From NCBI GenBank assembly GCA_023423475.1, contig JAFAFN010000202.1:1-9864 (forward strand): a stretch of DNA of 9,864 nt. The letters are read 5' to 3'. The notes under the pieces were generated by a model, which searched no databases, had not been told where the DNA came from, and was given only the letters and a program-made list of their open reading frames with translations. The translations under genes were made by a program, and so were the position numbers. Positions 1 to 6,712 of this stretch are shown here, piece by piece (position 1 is the first letter of the stretch; every line of letters starts with the position of its first letter). Origin of the DNA: Actinomycetes bacterium. Lineage in GTDB: Bacteria > Actinomycetota > Acidimicrobiia > Acidimicrobiales > Microtrichaceae.

Positions 1-251
1 ACCCGTTCGACCAGCTCGGGCATCGCGGCGACGTGCACGAACTCCGCGTCGCGATCCCGGTGCGACTCGCGCCCGAGCGCGATGTGGCCGATCCAGAACT
101 CGCACACCTCGCAGCAGTGCACGACCAGCGCACCGATCGAGTTGGTCCCCTCGAAGGGCGTGGCGTTGAGACGACCGCCGGAGCGCTCGGCCACCTCGAG
201 CAGGTGGTCGAGGGCGTCCTCGAGGTACGCGAGCAGCAGTGGTGCATCCAT
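1..251 (-). CDS. DinB/DUF664-like family protein, N-terminal part (cut by window edge)
   Basis: Only the first 83 residues are visible; the gene continues beyond base 1. The start is ATG at 251, chosen because an AAGGAGA ribosome site (263-257) lies five bases upstream. The protein opens with a helical stretch (MDAPLLLAYLEDALDHLLEV) followed by a GTNSIGALVVH segment at about residues 37-47 and a helix EFWIGHIALGR. This helix, then G-T-x-S-x, then a histidine-bearing helix, resembles the DinB four-helix fold (DUF664, mycothiol-dependent isomerase-like proteins), where that histidine is a metal ligand. In actinobacteria such proteins are often thiol-linked (mycothiol) transferases or of unknown function. 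Two cysteines follow the histidine (HCCEVC). It lies 29 bases downstream of the secreted hydrolase gene on the same strand, so the two may share a transcript. The family is inferred from a fragment, so the exact role is open. Confidence 0.6.
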   Translation of the reverse strand, partial: MDAPLLLAYLEDALDHLLEVAERSGGRLNATPFEGTNSIGALVVHCCEVCEFWIGHIALGRESHRDRDAEFVHVAAMPELVER

Positions 252-280
252 CCCGGTCTCCTTCGCCGCGCCGTCGCGAC

Positions 281-1552
281 TCACCCGACGCCCTCGCCCG
301 CACAGCTGTCCACCGGTGCCGCACCGTCCAGGCGCGCCCGGATCCACGAGCTCACCAGCTCGGCGGTCGCCGGGAGCACCGAGCCGTGGTCGGCCCCGTC
401 GATGACGTGCAGCTCGGTGACCTGCCCTGCGGTGCACATGCTGTCGTAGAGGTCGCGCACCCGCTCGATCACGACCCGGTCGTCCAGCGTGCCGGACGCG
501 AGCAGCACCGGCACGCCGTCGACGGCGATGCTCCCGACGTCGTTGTCCTTCAACAGCCCTGCTGCGGGCTCGGTCGTCCGCGGGTCCGCCCGGAACGCTC
601 CGGCGGCGGCGACCGGGATGAGCGCGTCGGTGATCTCGTCGAGGCACGCCGACTCGACGACCTCGCTGGCGGCGAGCGCCTCGGGGGTCAGGTAGTCGGC
701 CGGATCGATCTCGGGGTGCTCGGTCGCCCCGCCACGGAGCGCCATCATCGTCAGGATCGACGTCACGATGGGGTCGATGCCCCCGTAGACGCGGTCGAGC
801 ATGGCGGCCGGTGCGAGCGCGACGGTCCCGACGAGCTCGAGCTCCGGTGCACGCGTCGCCGCGAGCTCGTGGGCCGAGAGTGCACCGTGTCCTCCTTGGG
901 AGTGACCGATGCTGATCCAGCGGGTGCCGGCGTGCGCGTCGGGCAGCTGGCGGACCGCCGTCACCGCGTCGATGACCGCGTTGCCCTCGCTCGGCTTCGA
1001 GAGATAGGGGTGGATCTCGCCGACGGGGCCCATGCCCACGTAGTCGGTCGCGACGTGCACACCCTCGACGCCCCAGTCCGCTGCGGGCCGACCGTCGCGG
1101 CTCGGGGCGCAGATGCCCGCCACGCCGGTCGTACCGTGGGCGGTGGACACCACTGGCCATCCACCCCGTGGAGGGTCGCCGTCCGGATGGGTGACGACGC
1201 CCGTCACGGCTCGGGGGTTCCCACCGGCGTCCTCGGAGAGGTACATGACCCGCGACGTCGTGCGGCCACCGGTCGACCCGATCCGCTGCACGCGCAGCAG
1301 GTCGCCCGGCGAGCCCGTCGGGAGCGGGTCGGGTGGCACGTAGAACTCCTCGAGCCCGCCGGCGAACTCCTCCGGGCCGCTCGCGTCGCCAGCGCGGTCG
1401 AGCGCGTCGCTCGTCGTCGGTTCGTCACTCGTGGCGGCGGAGTCGTCGGCGTCGCCGGAGCAGGACGCCGCGCTCGGCCCCACGAGGACAACCGCTGCGA
1501 AGAACAGCCGGACCACGCGATTCTGGCGGGCTCGACGATGGTGATCCGGCAC
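281..1552 (-). CDS. Secreted lipoprotein alpha/beta-hydrolase (secretory lipase-like)
   Basis: A 423-residue predicted exported esterase or lipase. I chose the GTG at 1552 because a strong GAGGGGGG ribosome site sits seven bases upstream and because it gives a proper signal peptide: a basic n-region (HHRRARQNR), a hydrophobic core ([13 protein letters not shown]) and a lipobox-like SAASC, putting the lipidated cysteine at about residue 31. A low-complexity Ser/Thr/Asp linker follows (about 32-60), typical of actinobacterial lipoproteins. The catalytic parts are the nucleophile elbow GHSQGG (Ser218), Asp357 or Asp358 in GTLDDRVV, and His389 in DGADHGS. Also typical are STAHGT near 136-141 and ATDYVG near 168-173. 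This resembles the fungal/bacterial secretory lipase (LIP) group. Substrate is not readable from sequence. A GTG at 1516 (411 residues) is a possible but weaker start, losing the basic n-region and the ribosome site. It diverges from the aldo/keto reductase gene across a 97-base region. Confidence 0.85.
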   Translation of the reverse strand: MPDHHRRARQNRVVRLFFAAVVLVGPSAASCSGDADDSAATSDEPTTSDALDRAGDASGPEEFAGGLEEFYVPPDPLPTGSPGDLLRVQRIGSTGGRTTSRVMYLSEDAGGNPRAVTGVVTHPDGDPPRGGWPVVSTAHGTTGVAGICAPSRDGRPAADWGVEGVHVATDYVGMGPVGEIHPYLSKPSEGNAVIDAVTAVRQLPDAHAGTRWISIGHSQGGHGALSAHELAATRAPELELVGTVALAPAAMLDRVYGGIDPIVTSILTMMALRGGATEHPEIDPADYLTPEALAASEVVESACLDEITDALIPVAAAGAFRADPRTTEPAAGLLKDNDVGSIAVDGVPVLLASGTLDDRVVIERVRDLYDSMCTAGQVTELHVIDGADHGSVLPATAELVSSWIRARLDGAAPVDSCAGEGVG

Positions 1553-1559
1553 GGCACGG

Positions 1560-1567
1560 CCCCCCTC
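1560..1567 (-). promoter_or_regulatory. Ribosome binding site for the lipoprotein hydrolase
   Basis: Read on the minus strand this is GAGGGGGG, seven bases before the GTG at 1552. It decides the start in favour of a full signal peptide with a basic n-region over the inner GTG at 1516 and the longer open frame extending to 1696. Confidence 0.65.
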
Positions 1568-1576
1568 GGTGCGACG

Positions 1577-1586
1577 ACCACGTGGT
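1577..1586. repeat. 10-bp perfect palindrome in the divergent hydrolase/reductase intergenic region
   Basis: ACCACGTGGT is self-complementary over all ten bases. Its CACGTG core recurs at 1628-1633 within the same 97-base divergent spacer. It could be an operator for either gene, but there is no recognised cognate regulator nearby, so function is unassigned. Confidence 0.3.
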
Positions 1587-1649
1587 TCTAGCACCGGCGA
1601 GCACACCGCCGACGCCCTTCGTGCCGCCACGTGTGCTGGGATCGGGGGC

Positions 1650-2507
1650 ATGACCGACATGGCATGGTCCAACCCCTCCCCCTCCACCTTCTCCATCGGC
1701 GGCGATCTCCCGGTGACCCGACTCGGCTACGGGGCGATGCGCATCACCGGGCCCGGCACCTGGCACGAACCAGCGGATGTCGACGAATGCCTCGCGGTCC
1801 TGCGCGAGCTGCCCGATCTCGGCGTGGACCTCATCGACACCGCCGACTCCTACGGGCCCGAGGTGTCCGAGCGTCTCATCCACGAGGCGCTCGCCCCGTA
1901 CGACGACGTGGTCGTCGCCACCAAGTGCGGTCTCACCCGCCACGGTCCGAACATCTGGCTGCCACTCGGTCGTCCCGAGTACCTGCGGCAGGGCTGCCTC
2001 ATGAGCATGCGCCGTCTGGGCCTCGAGCAGATCCCGCTGTTCCAGCTGCATCGCATCGACCCCGCGGTACCCGCCGAGGAGCAGTTCGGCCTGCTGGCGG
2101 AGCTGCGCGACGAGGGGCTCGTGCGCCACGTCGGGCTGTCGCAGGTTTCGGTCGACCAGATCGAGGCAGCCCGGGCCGTCGTGCCGATCGCGACGGTCCA
2201 GAACCTCTACAACCTCGGCGACCGGTCCTCCGAGGACGTGCTCGACCACTGCGAGGCCCACGACATCGGCTTCATCCCCTGGTTCCCGCTCGCCGCCGGG
2301 GCGTTGGCCGAACCCGGCGGCGCGGCTGCCGACATCGCCGAGGCGCACGGAGCGACGACGGGCCAGGTGGCGCTCGCCTGGCTGCTGCAGCGCAGTCCCG
2401 TGATGTTGCCGATCCCGGGCACCAGCTCACGGGCGCACCTCCGCGAGAACGTAGCGGCCGCGATGGTCACGTTGAGCGACGAGGAGATGGCCGCCCTCAG
2501 CGCCTGA
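1650..2507 (+). CDS. Aldo/keto reductase, similar to pyridoxal reductase YdbC/PdxI
   Basis: A 285-residue NADPH-dependent TIM-barrel oxidoreductase. The catalytic tetrad is visible: Asp63 and Tyr68 in IDTADSYGP, Lys92 in VVATKCG and His134 in LFQLHRID. The NADP-phosphate-binding segment [11 protein letters not shown] is at about 257-267. The opening [12 protein letters not shown], the DTADSYGP block and the C-terminal [10 protein letters not shown]...[13 protein letters not shown] are strikingly like what I recall of E. coli YdbC (PdxI), which reduces pyridoxal to pyridoxine. Reduction of pyridoxal or another small aldehyde is therefore a reasonable guess. Related barrels act on many carbonyl substrates, so the substrate is an inference. 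ATG at 1650 (MTDMAWSNP) is used; ATG at 1659 is nearly as good, with a G-run (1644-1648) about ten bases before it. Upstream residues of the longer open frame look non-coding. The gene is the first of a plus-strand series. Confidence 0.9.
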   Translation: MTDMAWSNPSPSTFSIGGDLPVTRLGYGAMRITGPGTWHEPADVDECLAVLRELPDLGVDLIDTADSYGPEVSERLIHEALAPYDDVVVATKCGLTRHGPNIWLPLGRPEYLRQGCLMSMRRLGLEQIPLFQLHRIDPAVPAEEQFGLLAELRDEGLVRHVGLSQVSVDQIEAARAVVPIATVQNLYNLGDRSSEDVLDHCEAHDIGFIPWFPLAAGALAEPGGAAADIAEAHGATTGQVALAWLLQRSPVMLPIPGTSSRAHLRENVAAAMVTLSDEEMAALSA

Positions 2508-2550
2508 ACCGACCGCTCAACGACGGGCGTCGCGTGCCGACAGCAGGAGG

Positions 2551-3036
2551 GTGTGGACGGCGTGGTACTCCGTGGTCGCAGATGTCGACATCGGCAACTT
2601 CGACGAACCGCGGCGCGGGCGAGCAGCTGCCCGGGCGGCGTTCGCCGAGGTGCGCCGGCTCGGTCGCGCCGATGACCGCGTGGTGTCGACACGTCGACGC
2701 CGTCGGTCGCGGAACATCGTCGAGGTGACCATCACCGTCGAGGCGCCCTCGGCGGTGCATGCCGTCGAGCTCGCCGGCACGGTGCTGCGCACCGGCATCC
2801 ACGCGAGCGGTGGCAACACCTCGGGCTGGGACGACATCCGCTGCGATCTCCGCTCGGCACCACGCCGAGCGACTCGGCGTGGTCGACGCGACCACGGCGA
2901 CGCGGCGATCAGCTGGGCGGCGCTCGCCACCGTGGACACCGACGAGTGGGCCCTCGCCGGCCAGCGGGCCCGCCATCTCGATCGCCACGACACCGATCTG
3001 CCGCCTCTGGTCGGTGCGGTGATCGACCTGCGCTGA
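2551..3036 (+). CDS. Hypothetical protein, 161 residues, unrecognised
   Basis: I do not recognise this protein. It is supported as coding by consistently G/C third codon positions in this frame and by its same-strand position 43 bases after the reductase. There is no signal peptide or membrane segment. Visible parts: a beta-like N-terminus (AWYSVVADVDIGNF), a basic region with a RRRRR run near residues 49-53, a strand-like VEVTITVEAPSA followed by an amphipathic helix (HAVELAGTVLRTGIHASG), and a motif GNTSGWDDIRCDLRS. A strand/helix/strand pattern suggests a small alpha-beta fold, but this is only an impression. The start is uncertain: the GTG at 2551 directly abuts a perfect AGGAGG (2545-2550) with no spacer, and the next in-frame GTG is at 2572, too far away. 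Long minus-strand frames overlap it, but their codon pattern looks non-coding. Confidence 0.6.
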   Translation: MWTAWYSVVADVDIGNFDEPRRGRAAARAAFAEVRRLGRADDRVVSTRRRRRSRNIVEVTITVEAPSAVHAVELAGTVLRTGIHASGGNTSGWDDIRCDLRSAPRRATRRGRRDHGDAAISWAALATVDTDEWALAGQRARHLDRHDTDLPPLVGAVIDLR

Positions 3037-3049
3037 CCCCGCGTCGGGG
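3037..3049. terminator. Short GC hairpin after the 161-residue gene
   Basis: CCCCG, loop CGT, CGGGG: a five-base-pair stem starting immediately after the TGA stop at 3034-3036. It lacks a T-tract and is short, so it may be a weak terminator or attenuator between the hypothetical gene and the downstream hydrolase. Confidence 0.3.
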
Positions 3050-3072
3050 GAGGAACCAGCCGTCCGCAGCCG

Positions 3073-3078
3073 TATCGT
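3073..3078 (+). promoter_or_regulatory. Possible -10 element upstream of the alpha/beta-hydrolase
   Basis: TATCGT fits the TANNNT pattern of actinobacterial housekeeping -10 elements and lies 40 bases before the TTG start at 3118. No convincing -35 hexamer is seen 17 bases upstream. It is the only A/T-containing hexamer of this type in the 81-base gap, so it is a tentative promoter. Confidence 0.25.
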
Positions 3079-3105
3079 GATCCCGGGGTCGGCAGGGCCC
3101 GCGAC

Positions 3106-3111
3106 GAGGGG
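3106..3111 (+). promoter_or_regulatory. Ribosome binding site deciding a TTG start
   Basis: GAGGGG with a six-base spacer to TTG at 3118. It is what makes the unusual TTG start of the alpha/beta-hydrolase credible. Confidence 0.6.
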
Positions 3112-3117
3112 ATCCAG

Positions 3118-3990
3118 TTGACAGCAGCTCCGGCCACGGTGACCGCGACGACCGGACGGGGTCCGGTCGAATACCTCGACTCCGGCGGCGACGGCGCCCC
3201 CGTGCTGTTCGTGCACGGCACCCCCGGTGGGTGCGATCAGGGCGAGCTCATGGGTCGGTTCCTCGTCGATGCGGGCTTCCGGGTGATCGCTCCCTCACGT
3301 CCCGGCTACCTGCAGACCCCGCTGGACGACGACCGGGCCACACCGGCGCAGCAAGCTGGCCTCCATGCCGCGCTGCTCGAATCGCTCGACCTGGACCGGG
3401 TGTCGCTGGTGTGCTGGTCCGGCGGCGGACCGTCCAGCTACCAGCTCGCCATCGAGCGCCCCGACCTCGTCGCTGCGATCGTCGCGATCGCCGCGGTGTC
3501 GCAGCCGTACACGTTCGAGCACCCTGGCGAAGAGCGGGCGATGTTCGGCAGGCCCGGGACGTGGCTGGTGCGCGAGCTCGTCCGGCACGCGCCGCACTCG
3601 ACGGTGAAGATGCTCGTCGGCGAGGAGGGCGAGCTCTCCAAGGAGGACACCCGGGCGCTCGTGGACAAGGTCTGGCAGGACGATGTCACCCGGCAGTGGG
3701 TCCTCGACTGGGCGGTGACCGTGAGCGGCCACCGACGCGCCGGTTTCGACAACGACCGAGATCAGTTCCCTTCGATCGAGCTGGACCTCGCGTCGATCAC
3801 CGCACCGGTCCTCCTGGTGCATGCCGACACCGACAGCGACGTGCCGATCGCCCACAGCGACCATGCCGCCGGCGTGCTCCCGAACGCCGACCGGCTGACG
3901 CTCGCCGACGGCACCCACATCAGTGCGTGGACCGGCCCCGATCAGGCGGCGACCCAGGCCAGGATCGTCGAGGTGCTCCGAGCGGTGTGA
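3118..3990 (+). CDS. Alpha/beta-hydrolase (cytosolic)
   Basis: A 290-residue alpha/beta-hydrolase fold enzyme without signal peptide. The start is TTG at 3118: GAGGGG (3106-3111) lies six bases upstream and no other start gives a comparable site. The oxyanion-hole region is VLFVHGTPGG (30-38), and the nucleophile elbow is CWSGGGPSS with Ser101. The acid is probably Asp239 in HADTDSDVP, and the catalytic histidine is His267 in DGTHISAW. A lid region lies between about 130 and 215. HGTPGG and the xWSGG elbow are common in haloalkane-dehalogenase-like, epoxide-hydrolase-like and esterase-like members, so the substrate cannot be named. It lies 81 bases after the hypothetical gene and 49 bases before the LLM oxidoreductase, all on one strand. 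Confidence 0.88.
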   Translation: MTAAPATVTATTGRGPVEYLDSGGDGAPVLFVHGTPGGCDQGELMGRFLVDAGFRVIAPSRPGYLQTPLDDDRATPAQQAGLHAALLESLDLDRVSLVCWSGGGPSSYQLAIERPDLVAAIVAIAAVSQPYTFEHPGEERAMFGRPGTWLVRELVRHAPHSTVKMLVGEEGELSKEDTRALVDKVWQDDVTRQWVLDWAVTVSGHRRAGFDNDRDQFPSIELDLASITAPVLLVHADTDSDVPIAHSDHAAGVLPNADRLTLADGTHISAWTGPDQAATQARIVEVLRAV

Positions 3991-4039
3991 CCCTCGGCGA
4001 GCGGGGAATGGATCCGTCGATGCGGCGTTGACCTCGGTC

Positions 4040-5113
4040 ATGACGTCGTCCCCCACGGAGCCCGCCACGAACGAAGCGACCATCGAGCTCGGACTCGACA
4101 CCTTCGGTGACATCACCGTCGACGACGAGGGCCGACCGGTCCCGGCGCCACAGGTGATCCGCGACGTGGTCGACCAGGCGGTCCTCGCCGATCGGCTCGG
4201 ACTCGACTTCTTCGGCGTCGGGGAGCACCACCGGTCGGACTTCGCGATCTCGTCGCCCGAGGTCGTCCTGGCGACGATCGCCGGCAGGACCGAGCGCATC
4301 CGCCTCGGCTCCGCGGTCACGGTGCTCAGCTCGGACGACCCGGTCCGGGTGTTCCAGCGCTTCGCGACCCTGGACGCGCTCTCGAACGGGCGGGCCGAGG
4401 TCATCCTCGGCCGCGGATCCTTCACCGAGTCGTTCCCCCTGTTCGGGTTCGACATGGCCGACTACGAGACGCTGTTCGAGGAGAAGCTCGACCTGTTCTC
4501 GCTGCTCGTGCGCGAGCAGCCGGTGACCTGGTTCGGCGAGACACGCCCGGCCCTCGACCACCAGGACGTGCACCCACCCACCGAACGGGGACTCCGTGCC
4601 TGGGTCGGGGTCGGTGGCAGCCCGTCGTCGGTGATCCGCGCCGCTCGCTACGGCTTCCCGCTGATGCTGGCGATCATCGGCGGCGACCCGCTGCGGTTCG
4701 CTCCGTTCGCCGACCTCTACCGTCAGGCCACCACCGAGTTCGGCGACGGGCTGCTGCCGATCGGCATCCACAGCCCTGGCCACGTCGCGGCCACCGACGA
4801 CCAGGCGCTCGACGAGCTCTGGCCCCACCATCGGGTCATGCACTCACGCATCGGCGCGGAGCGAGGCTGGCCACCGATCACGCGCGAGCAGTTCGAGGCC
4901 GCCGCCGGCCCGGAGGGCGCGTTGCTGGTGGGGTCGCCCTCCACGGTCGCATCGAAGATCGTGCGAGCGGTGCGCGGGCTCGGTGCGAGCCGCTTCGACA
5001 TGAAGTACAGCGCGGGCACCCTGCCGCATGGGCTGATGATGCAGAGCATCGAGCACTACGCCACCGAGGTGGCGCCGCTGGTGCGGTCCCAGCTCGGCGA
5101 GCGAGCTCCGTAG
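4040..5113 (+). CDS. LLM-class (luciferase-like) flavin-dependent oxidoreductase
   Basis: A 357-residue enzyme of the bacterial luciferase-like TIM-barrel family, which uses FMN or F420. The N-terminal strand ELGLDTFGDI (16-25), the active-site-side GVGEHHRSDFAISSPE (59-73), the RIRLGSAVTVLSSDDPVRVFQ block (86-106), ALSNGRAEVILGRGSF (113-128) and the cofactor-loop-like WVGVGGSPSSVIRAARYG (188-205) are all as expected. The pattern matches what I recall of the Atu2307 / TIGR03858 subgroup of probable oxidoreductases, whose substrate is unknown. ATG at 4040 is preferred because the recognisable family N-terminus begins about 15 residues later. There is no obvious ribosome site, and a TTG at 4028 is an alternative. 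The gene follows the alpha/beta-hydrolase by 49 bases and its end is shared with a hairpin facing yedI. Confidence 0.9.
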   Translation: MTSSPTEPATNEATIELGLDTFGDITVDDEGRPVPAPQVIRDVVDQAVLADRLGLDFFGVGEHHRSDFAISSPEVVLATIAGRTERIRLGSAVTVLSSDDPVRVFQRFATLDALSNGRAEVILGRGSFTESFPLFGFDMADYETLFEEKLDLFSLLVREQPVTWFGETRPALDHQDVHPPTERGLRAWVGVGGSPSSVIRAARYGFPLMLAIIGGDPLRFAPFADLYRQATTEFGDGLLPIGIHSPGHVAATDDQALDELWPHHRVMHSRIGAERGWPPITREQFEAAAGPEGALLVGSPSTVASKIVRAVRGLGASRFDMKYSAGTLPHGLMMQSIEHYATEVAPLVRSQLGERAP

Positions 5114-5125
5114 CGAGCTGCGCTC
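5099..5125. terminator. Probable bidirectional terminator between convergent LLM gene and yedI
   Basis: GAGCG+AGCTC (5099-5108) pairs with GAGCT (5115-5119) and CGCTC (5121-5125), with a six-base loop and one bulged G at 5120, giving a ten-base-pair stem. It overlaps the TAG stop of the LLM gene (5111-5113) and the stop codon of yedI (5124-5126) in a ten-base convergent gap. There is no T-tract, as is common in high-GC actinobacteria. Confidence 0.45.
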
Positions 5126-6074
5126 AGTGCGCGGTGGCGGCGTCGCCCGATGACCGCTTCGGCAGGGCGTTCACCACGGCGACGATGATGCCGCCGACCA
5201 CCAGGCCGATGACGGCGGAGATCGCCGTGTTGATCAGCCAGGCGAGCACCCCGCCGATGCCACCGACGTCGTGCACGGCCTCCTCGAGGTGGTGGGCCAC
5301 CTCGTAGGGCCCGTGCCAGCCGAGCTCGTCGGCGCCGACGAGCAGGATGTGGCCGCCGACCCAGAGCATGGCGGCGGTACCGACGATCGACAGGAACGTC
5401 AGCAGCTTCGGCATGCCGGCGACGAGACCTCGACCGAGGCGCTGCCGCGACGGCGAGTCGCCCGCGATGAGACGCAGTCCGACGTCGTCCATCTTCACGA
5501 TCAGCGCGACCACGCCGTAGACGACCGCGGTGATGACGAGTGCCACGATCACCAGCACGAGCCCCCGGCGGAGCAGGGGCTCCTCGATGACCTCCTTGAG
5601 GGCGATCACCATGATCTCGGCCGACAGGATGAAGTCGGTGCGCACGGCGTTCGAGATGGTCGCCTTCTCGGCCTCTTCGCCCTGGAGGACGACGGGCACG
5701 TCGTGGGAGTGATCGTCGCCCTTGAACTTGTGCCAGACCTTGTGGGCGCCCTCGTAGGCCAGGTAGGCGCCGCCGAACATCAGGATGATCTCGACCAGCA
5801 GGGGGGCCACCGCACTGAGGATCAGTGCCGCCGGCAGGATGATCAGCAGCTTGTTGCGGATCGATCCGGTGGCGATGCGTCGGATGATCGGGAGCTCCCG
5901 CTCCGCGGCAAGCCCCTGCACGTAGGCCGGCGTCACCGCCGCGTCGTCGACGACCACGCCGGCGGCCTTCATGGTGGCCTTGCTCGCCGCGGCGCCGATG
6001 TCGTCGACCGAGGCTGCTGCCAGCTTGGCCAGCGCGGCGACGTCGTCGAGCAACGCCGCGAGTCCGAATGCCAC
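5124..6074 (-). CDS. yedI: YedI/DUF808 family inner-membrane protein
   Basis: A 316-residue polytopic membrane protein of the DUF808/YedI family; biochemical role unknown. Family marks are the N-terminal LLDDVAALAKLAAASVDD (8-25), the helix NKLLIILPAALILSAVAPLLVEIILMFGGAYLAYEG (74-109), the conserved RTDFILSAEI (145-154), a KMDDVG segment (194-199), SIVGTAAMLWVGGHIL (229-244) and a C-terminal glycine-rich helix (285-303). I start at GTG 6074 because GGAGGA (6086-6081) then has a six-base spacer; the GTG at 6080 would abut it. A hydrophilic loop carries several histidines (HKVWHKFKGDDHSHD, 111-125). It lies 43 bases downstream of the Fur-type regulator on the same strand, so co-transcription and a link to metal or envelope homeostasis are possible but unproven. 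Confidence 0.9.
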   Translation of the reverse strand: MAFGLAALLDDVAALAKLAAASVDDIGAAASKATMKAAGVVVDDAAVTPAYVQGLAAERELPIIRRIATGSIRNKLLIILPAALILSAVAPLLVEIILMFGGAYLAYEGAHKVWHKFKGDDHSHDVPVVLQGEEAEKATISNAVRTDFILSAEIMVIALKEVIEEPLLRRGLVLVIVALVITAVVYGVVALIVKMDDVGLRLIAGDSPSRQRLGRGLVAGMPKLLTFLSIVGTAAMLWVGGHILLVGADELGWHGPYEVAHHLEEAVHDVGGIGGVLAWLINTAISAVIGLVVGGIIVAVVNALPKRSSGDAATAH

Positions 6075-6080
6075 TGTCAC

Positions 6081-6086
6081 TCCTCC
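6081..6086 (-). promoter_or_regulatory. Ribosome binding site deciding the yedI start
   Basis: Minus-strand GGAGGA. The spacer is zero to the GTG at 6080 and six bases to the GTG at 6074, so the latter, giving MAFGLAALLDD, is the likely initiation codon. Confidence 0.65.
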
Positions 6087-6117
6087 GGGGGATCACGCCG
6101 ATCAGGCGTCCGGCAGG

Positions 6118-6624
6118 CTACCCGCGGTCGATCTCCGAGGGGTGCGTCGACGCCGCCGTCGCGAGCGGAGCGCGTCGCACGGGCTCGGCGGCGCAGTCGG
6201 CGCAGATCCCCGGGATCGTCAGGTGCCGGGGCGCGGCGTGGAACCCGTGCTCGCGCATCAAGGTGCGCGAGACGCCGTCGAGCGCGTCCGCGGGCAGCTG
6301 CAGGACGGTGGCACACCGGGTGCAGACCGCGTGGTGGTGCACGTCGCCGGCCAGGTGGTAGGTCACCGGATGGTCCGAGAACCTGGCCAGCGTGATCAGA
6401 CCGGCCTCCTCGAGCGAGTCGAGGGTGCGGTAGATCGTCGACAGGTGCACCGAGGGGTCGTCCCGCTGGACCTCGGCGGCGAGCTCGTCGGCGCTGAGGT
6501 GTCGTTCGCCCGCACCGACCAGCACACCCAGCACGGCCCGTCGTGCGGTCGTCACACGGACCCCACGTGTGCGGAGCTGATCCACCAGATCGTCGATCGA
6601 CACCTGCGGGTGCGAGTGCGCCAT
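6118..6624 (-). CDS. Fur-family metalloregulator (Nur/Zur-like), probable regulator of the cbi operon
   Basis: A 168-residue Fur-superfamily repressor. The N-terminal winged helix has RTRGVRVTTARRAVLGVL (18-35) and the recognition-helix region HLSTIYRTLDSLEEAGLI (60-77). The C-terminal dimer/metal domain has TYHLAGDVHHHAVCTRC (88-104) and ICADC (140-144). C101-x2-C104 and C141-x2-C144 form the structural zinc site. His42, His90 and the His96-98 cluster are candidate sensory ligands. TYHLA plus the histidine cluster resembles the nickel regulator Nur of Streptomyces as I remember it; Zur has a similar layout. Divergence from a Co/Ni ECF importer favours nickel or cobalt sensing, with zinc as the alternative. 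Start is ATG 6624; no ribosome site is seen and the message may be leaderless. yedI follows on the same strand. Autoregulation through the repeat at 6679-6693 is likely. Confidence 0.92.
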   Translation of the reverse strand: MAHSHPQVSIDDLVDQLRTRGVRVTTARRAVLGVLVGAGERHLSADELAAEVQRDDPSVHLSTIYRTLDSLEEAGLITLARFSDHPVTYHLAGDVHHHAVCTRCATVLQLPADALDGVSRTLMREHGFHAAPRHLTIPGICADCAAEPVRRAPLATAASTHPSEIDRG

Positions 6625-6630
6625 CGCCGA

Positions 6631-6636
6631 AGTATG
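6631..6636 (-). promoter_or_regulatory. Possible -10 element for a leaderless regulator transcript
   Basis: On the minus strand CATACT, close to TATAAT in the critical second A and last T. It ends six bases before the ATG at 6624, so initiation would fall at or next to the start codon. The gene has no Shine-Dalgarno sequence, which fits leaderless translation. No clear -35 is seen. Confidence 0.3.
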
Positions 6637-6678
6637 GCCCACACGTCGTCGGACCTCGCGACGGTGTGCCAGACTTCC

Positions 6679-6693
6679 TGCGAATGGTTCGCA
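6679..6693. promoter_or_regulatory. Candidate Fur-family operator, 6-3-6 inverted repeat
   Basis: TGCGAA-tgg-TTCGCA is a perfect inverted repeat with a three-base centre. It sits about 55 bases from the regulator start and about 60 from the cbiM start, almost at the middle of the divergent spacer. Its 15-base length and TG..AATG.TT..CA pattern resemble the TGnnAATnATTnnCA core of Fur/Zur boxes, with four mismatches. One site could control both directions. Binding and metal are inferred from position and symmetry. Confidence 0.6.
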
Positions 6694-6699
6694 ACTGGA

Positions 6700-6712
6700 C
6701 GTCGGCCCGACG
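6700..6712. repeat. Second small palindrome in the cbiM leader
   Basis: CGTCGG-c-CCGACG is a 6-1-6 palindrome seven bases after the main inverted repeat, in the cbiM upstream region. It could be an accessory operator or a chance product of high GC content. Confidence 0.2.

Noticed and set aside
239..1591. 450-residue plus-strand open frame
   Set aside because: Antisense shadow of the lipoprotein hydrolase. Its translation is Arg/Gly/His-rich with no domain, whereas the minus-strand frame carries a signal peptide, GHSQGG and a complete catalytic triad.
2497..3221. Two overlapping minus-strand open frames of over 230 residues
   Set aside because: Their translations are low-complexity Arg/Ser/Ala with poor third-position bias. 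The plus-strand 161-residue frame has consistent G/C at third positions and fits the local gene direction.
4041..4843. Minus-strand frames opposite the LLM gene as a coding region
   Set aside because: Arg/Glu/Val-rich without recognisable motifs, while the plus strand contains a full luciferase-like family sequence.
5056..6096. 346-residue minus-strand frame overlapping yedI
   Set aside because: Out-of-frame shadow of yedI; extremely Arg/Gly-rich, with none of the hydrophobic helices of the DUF808 frame.
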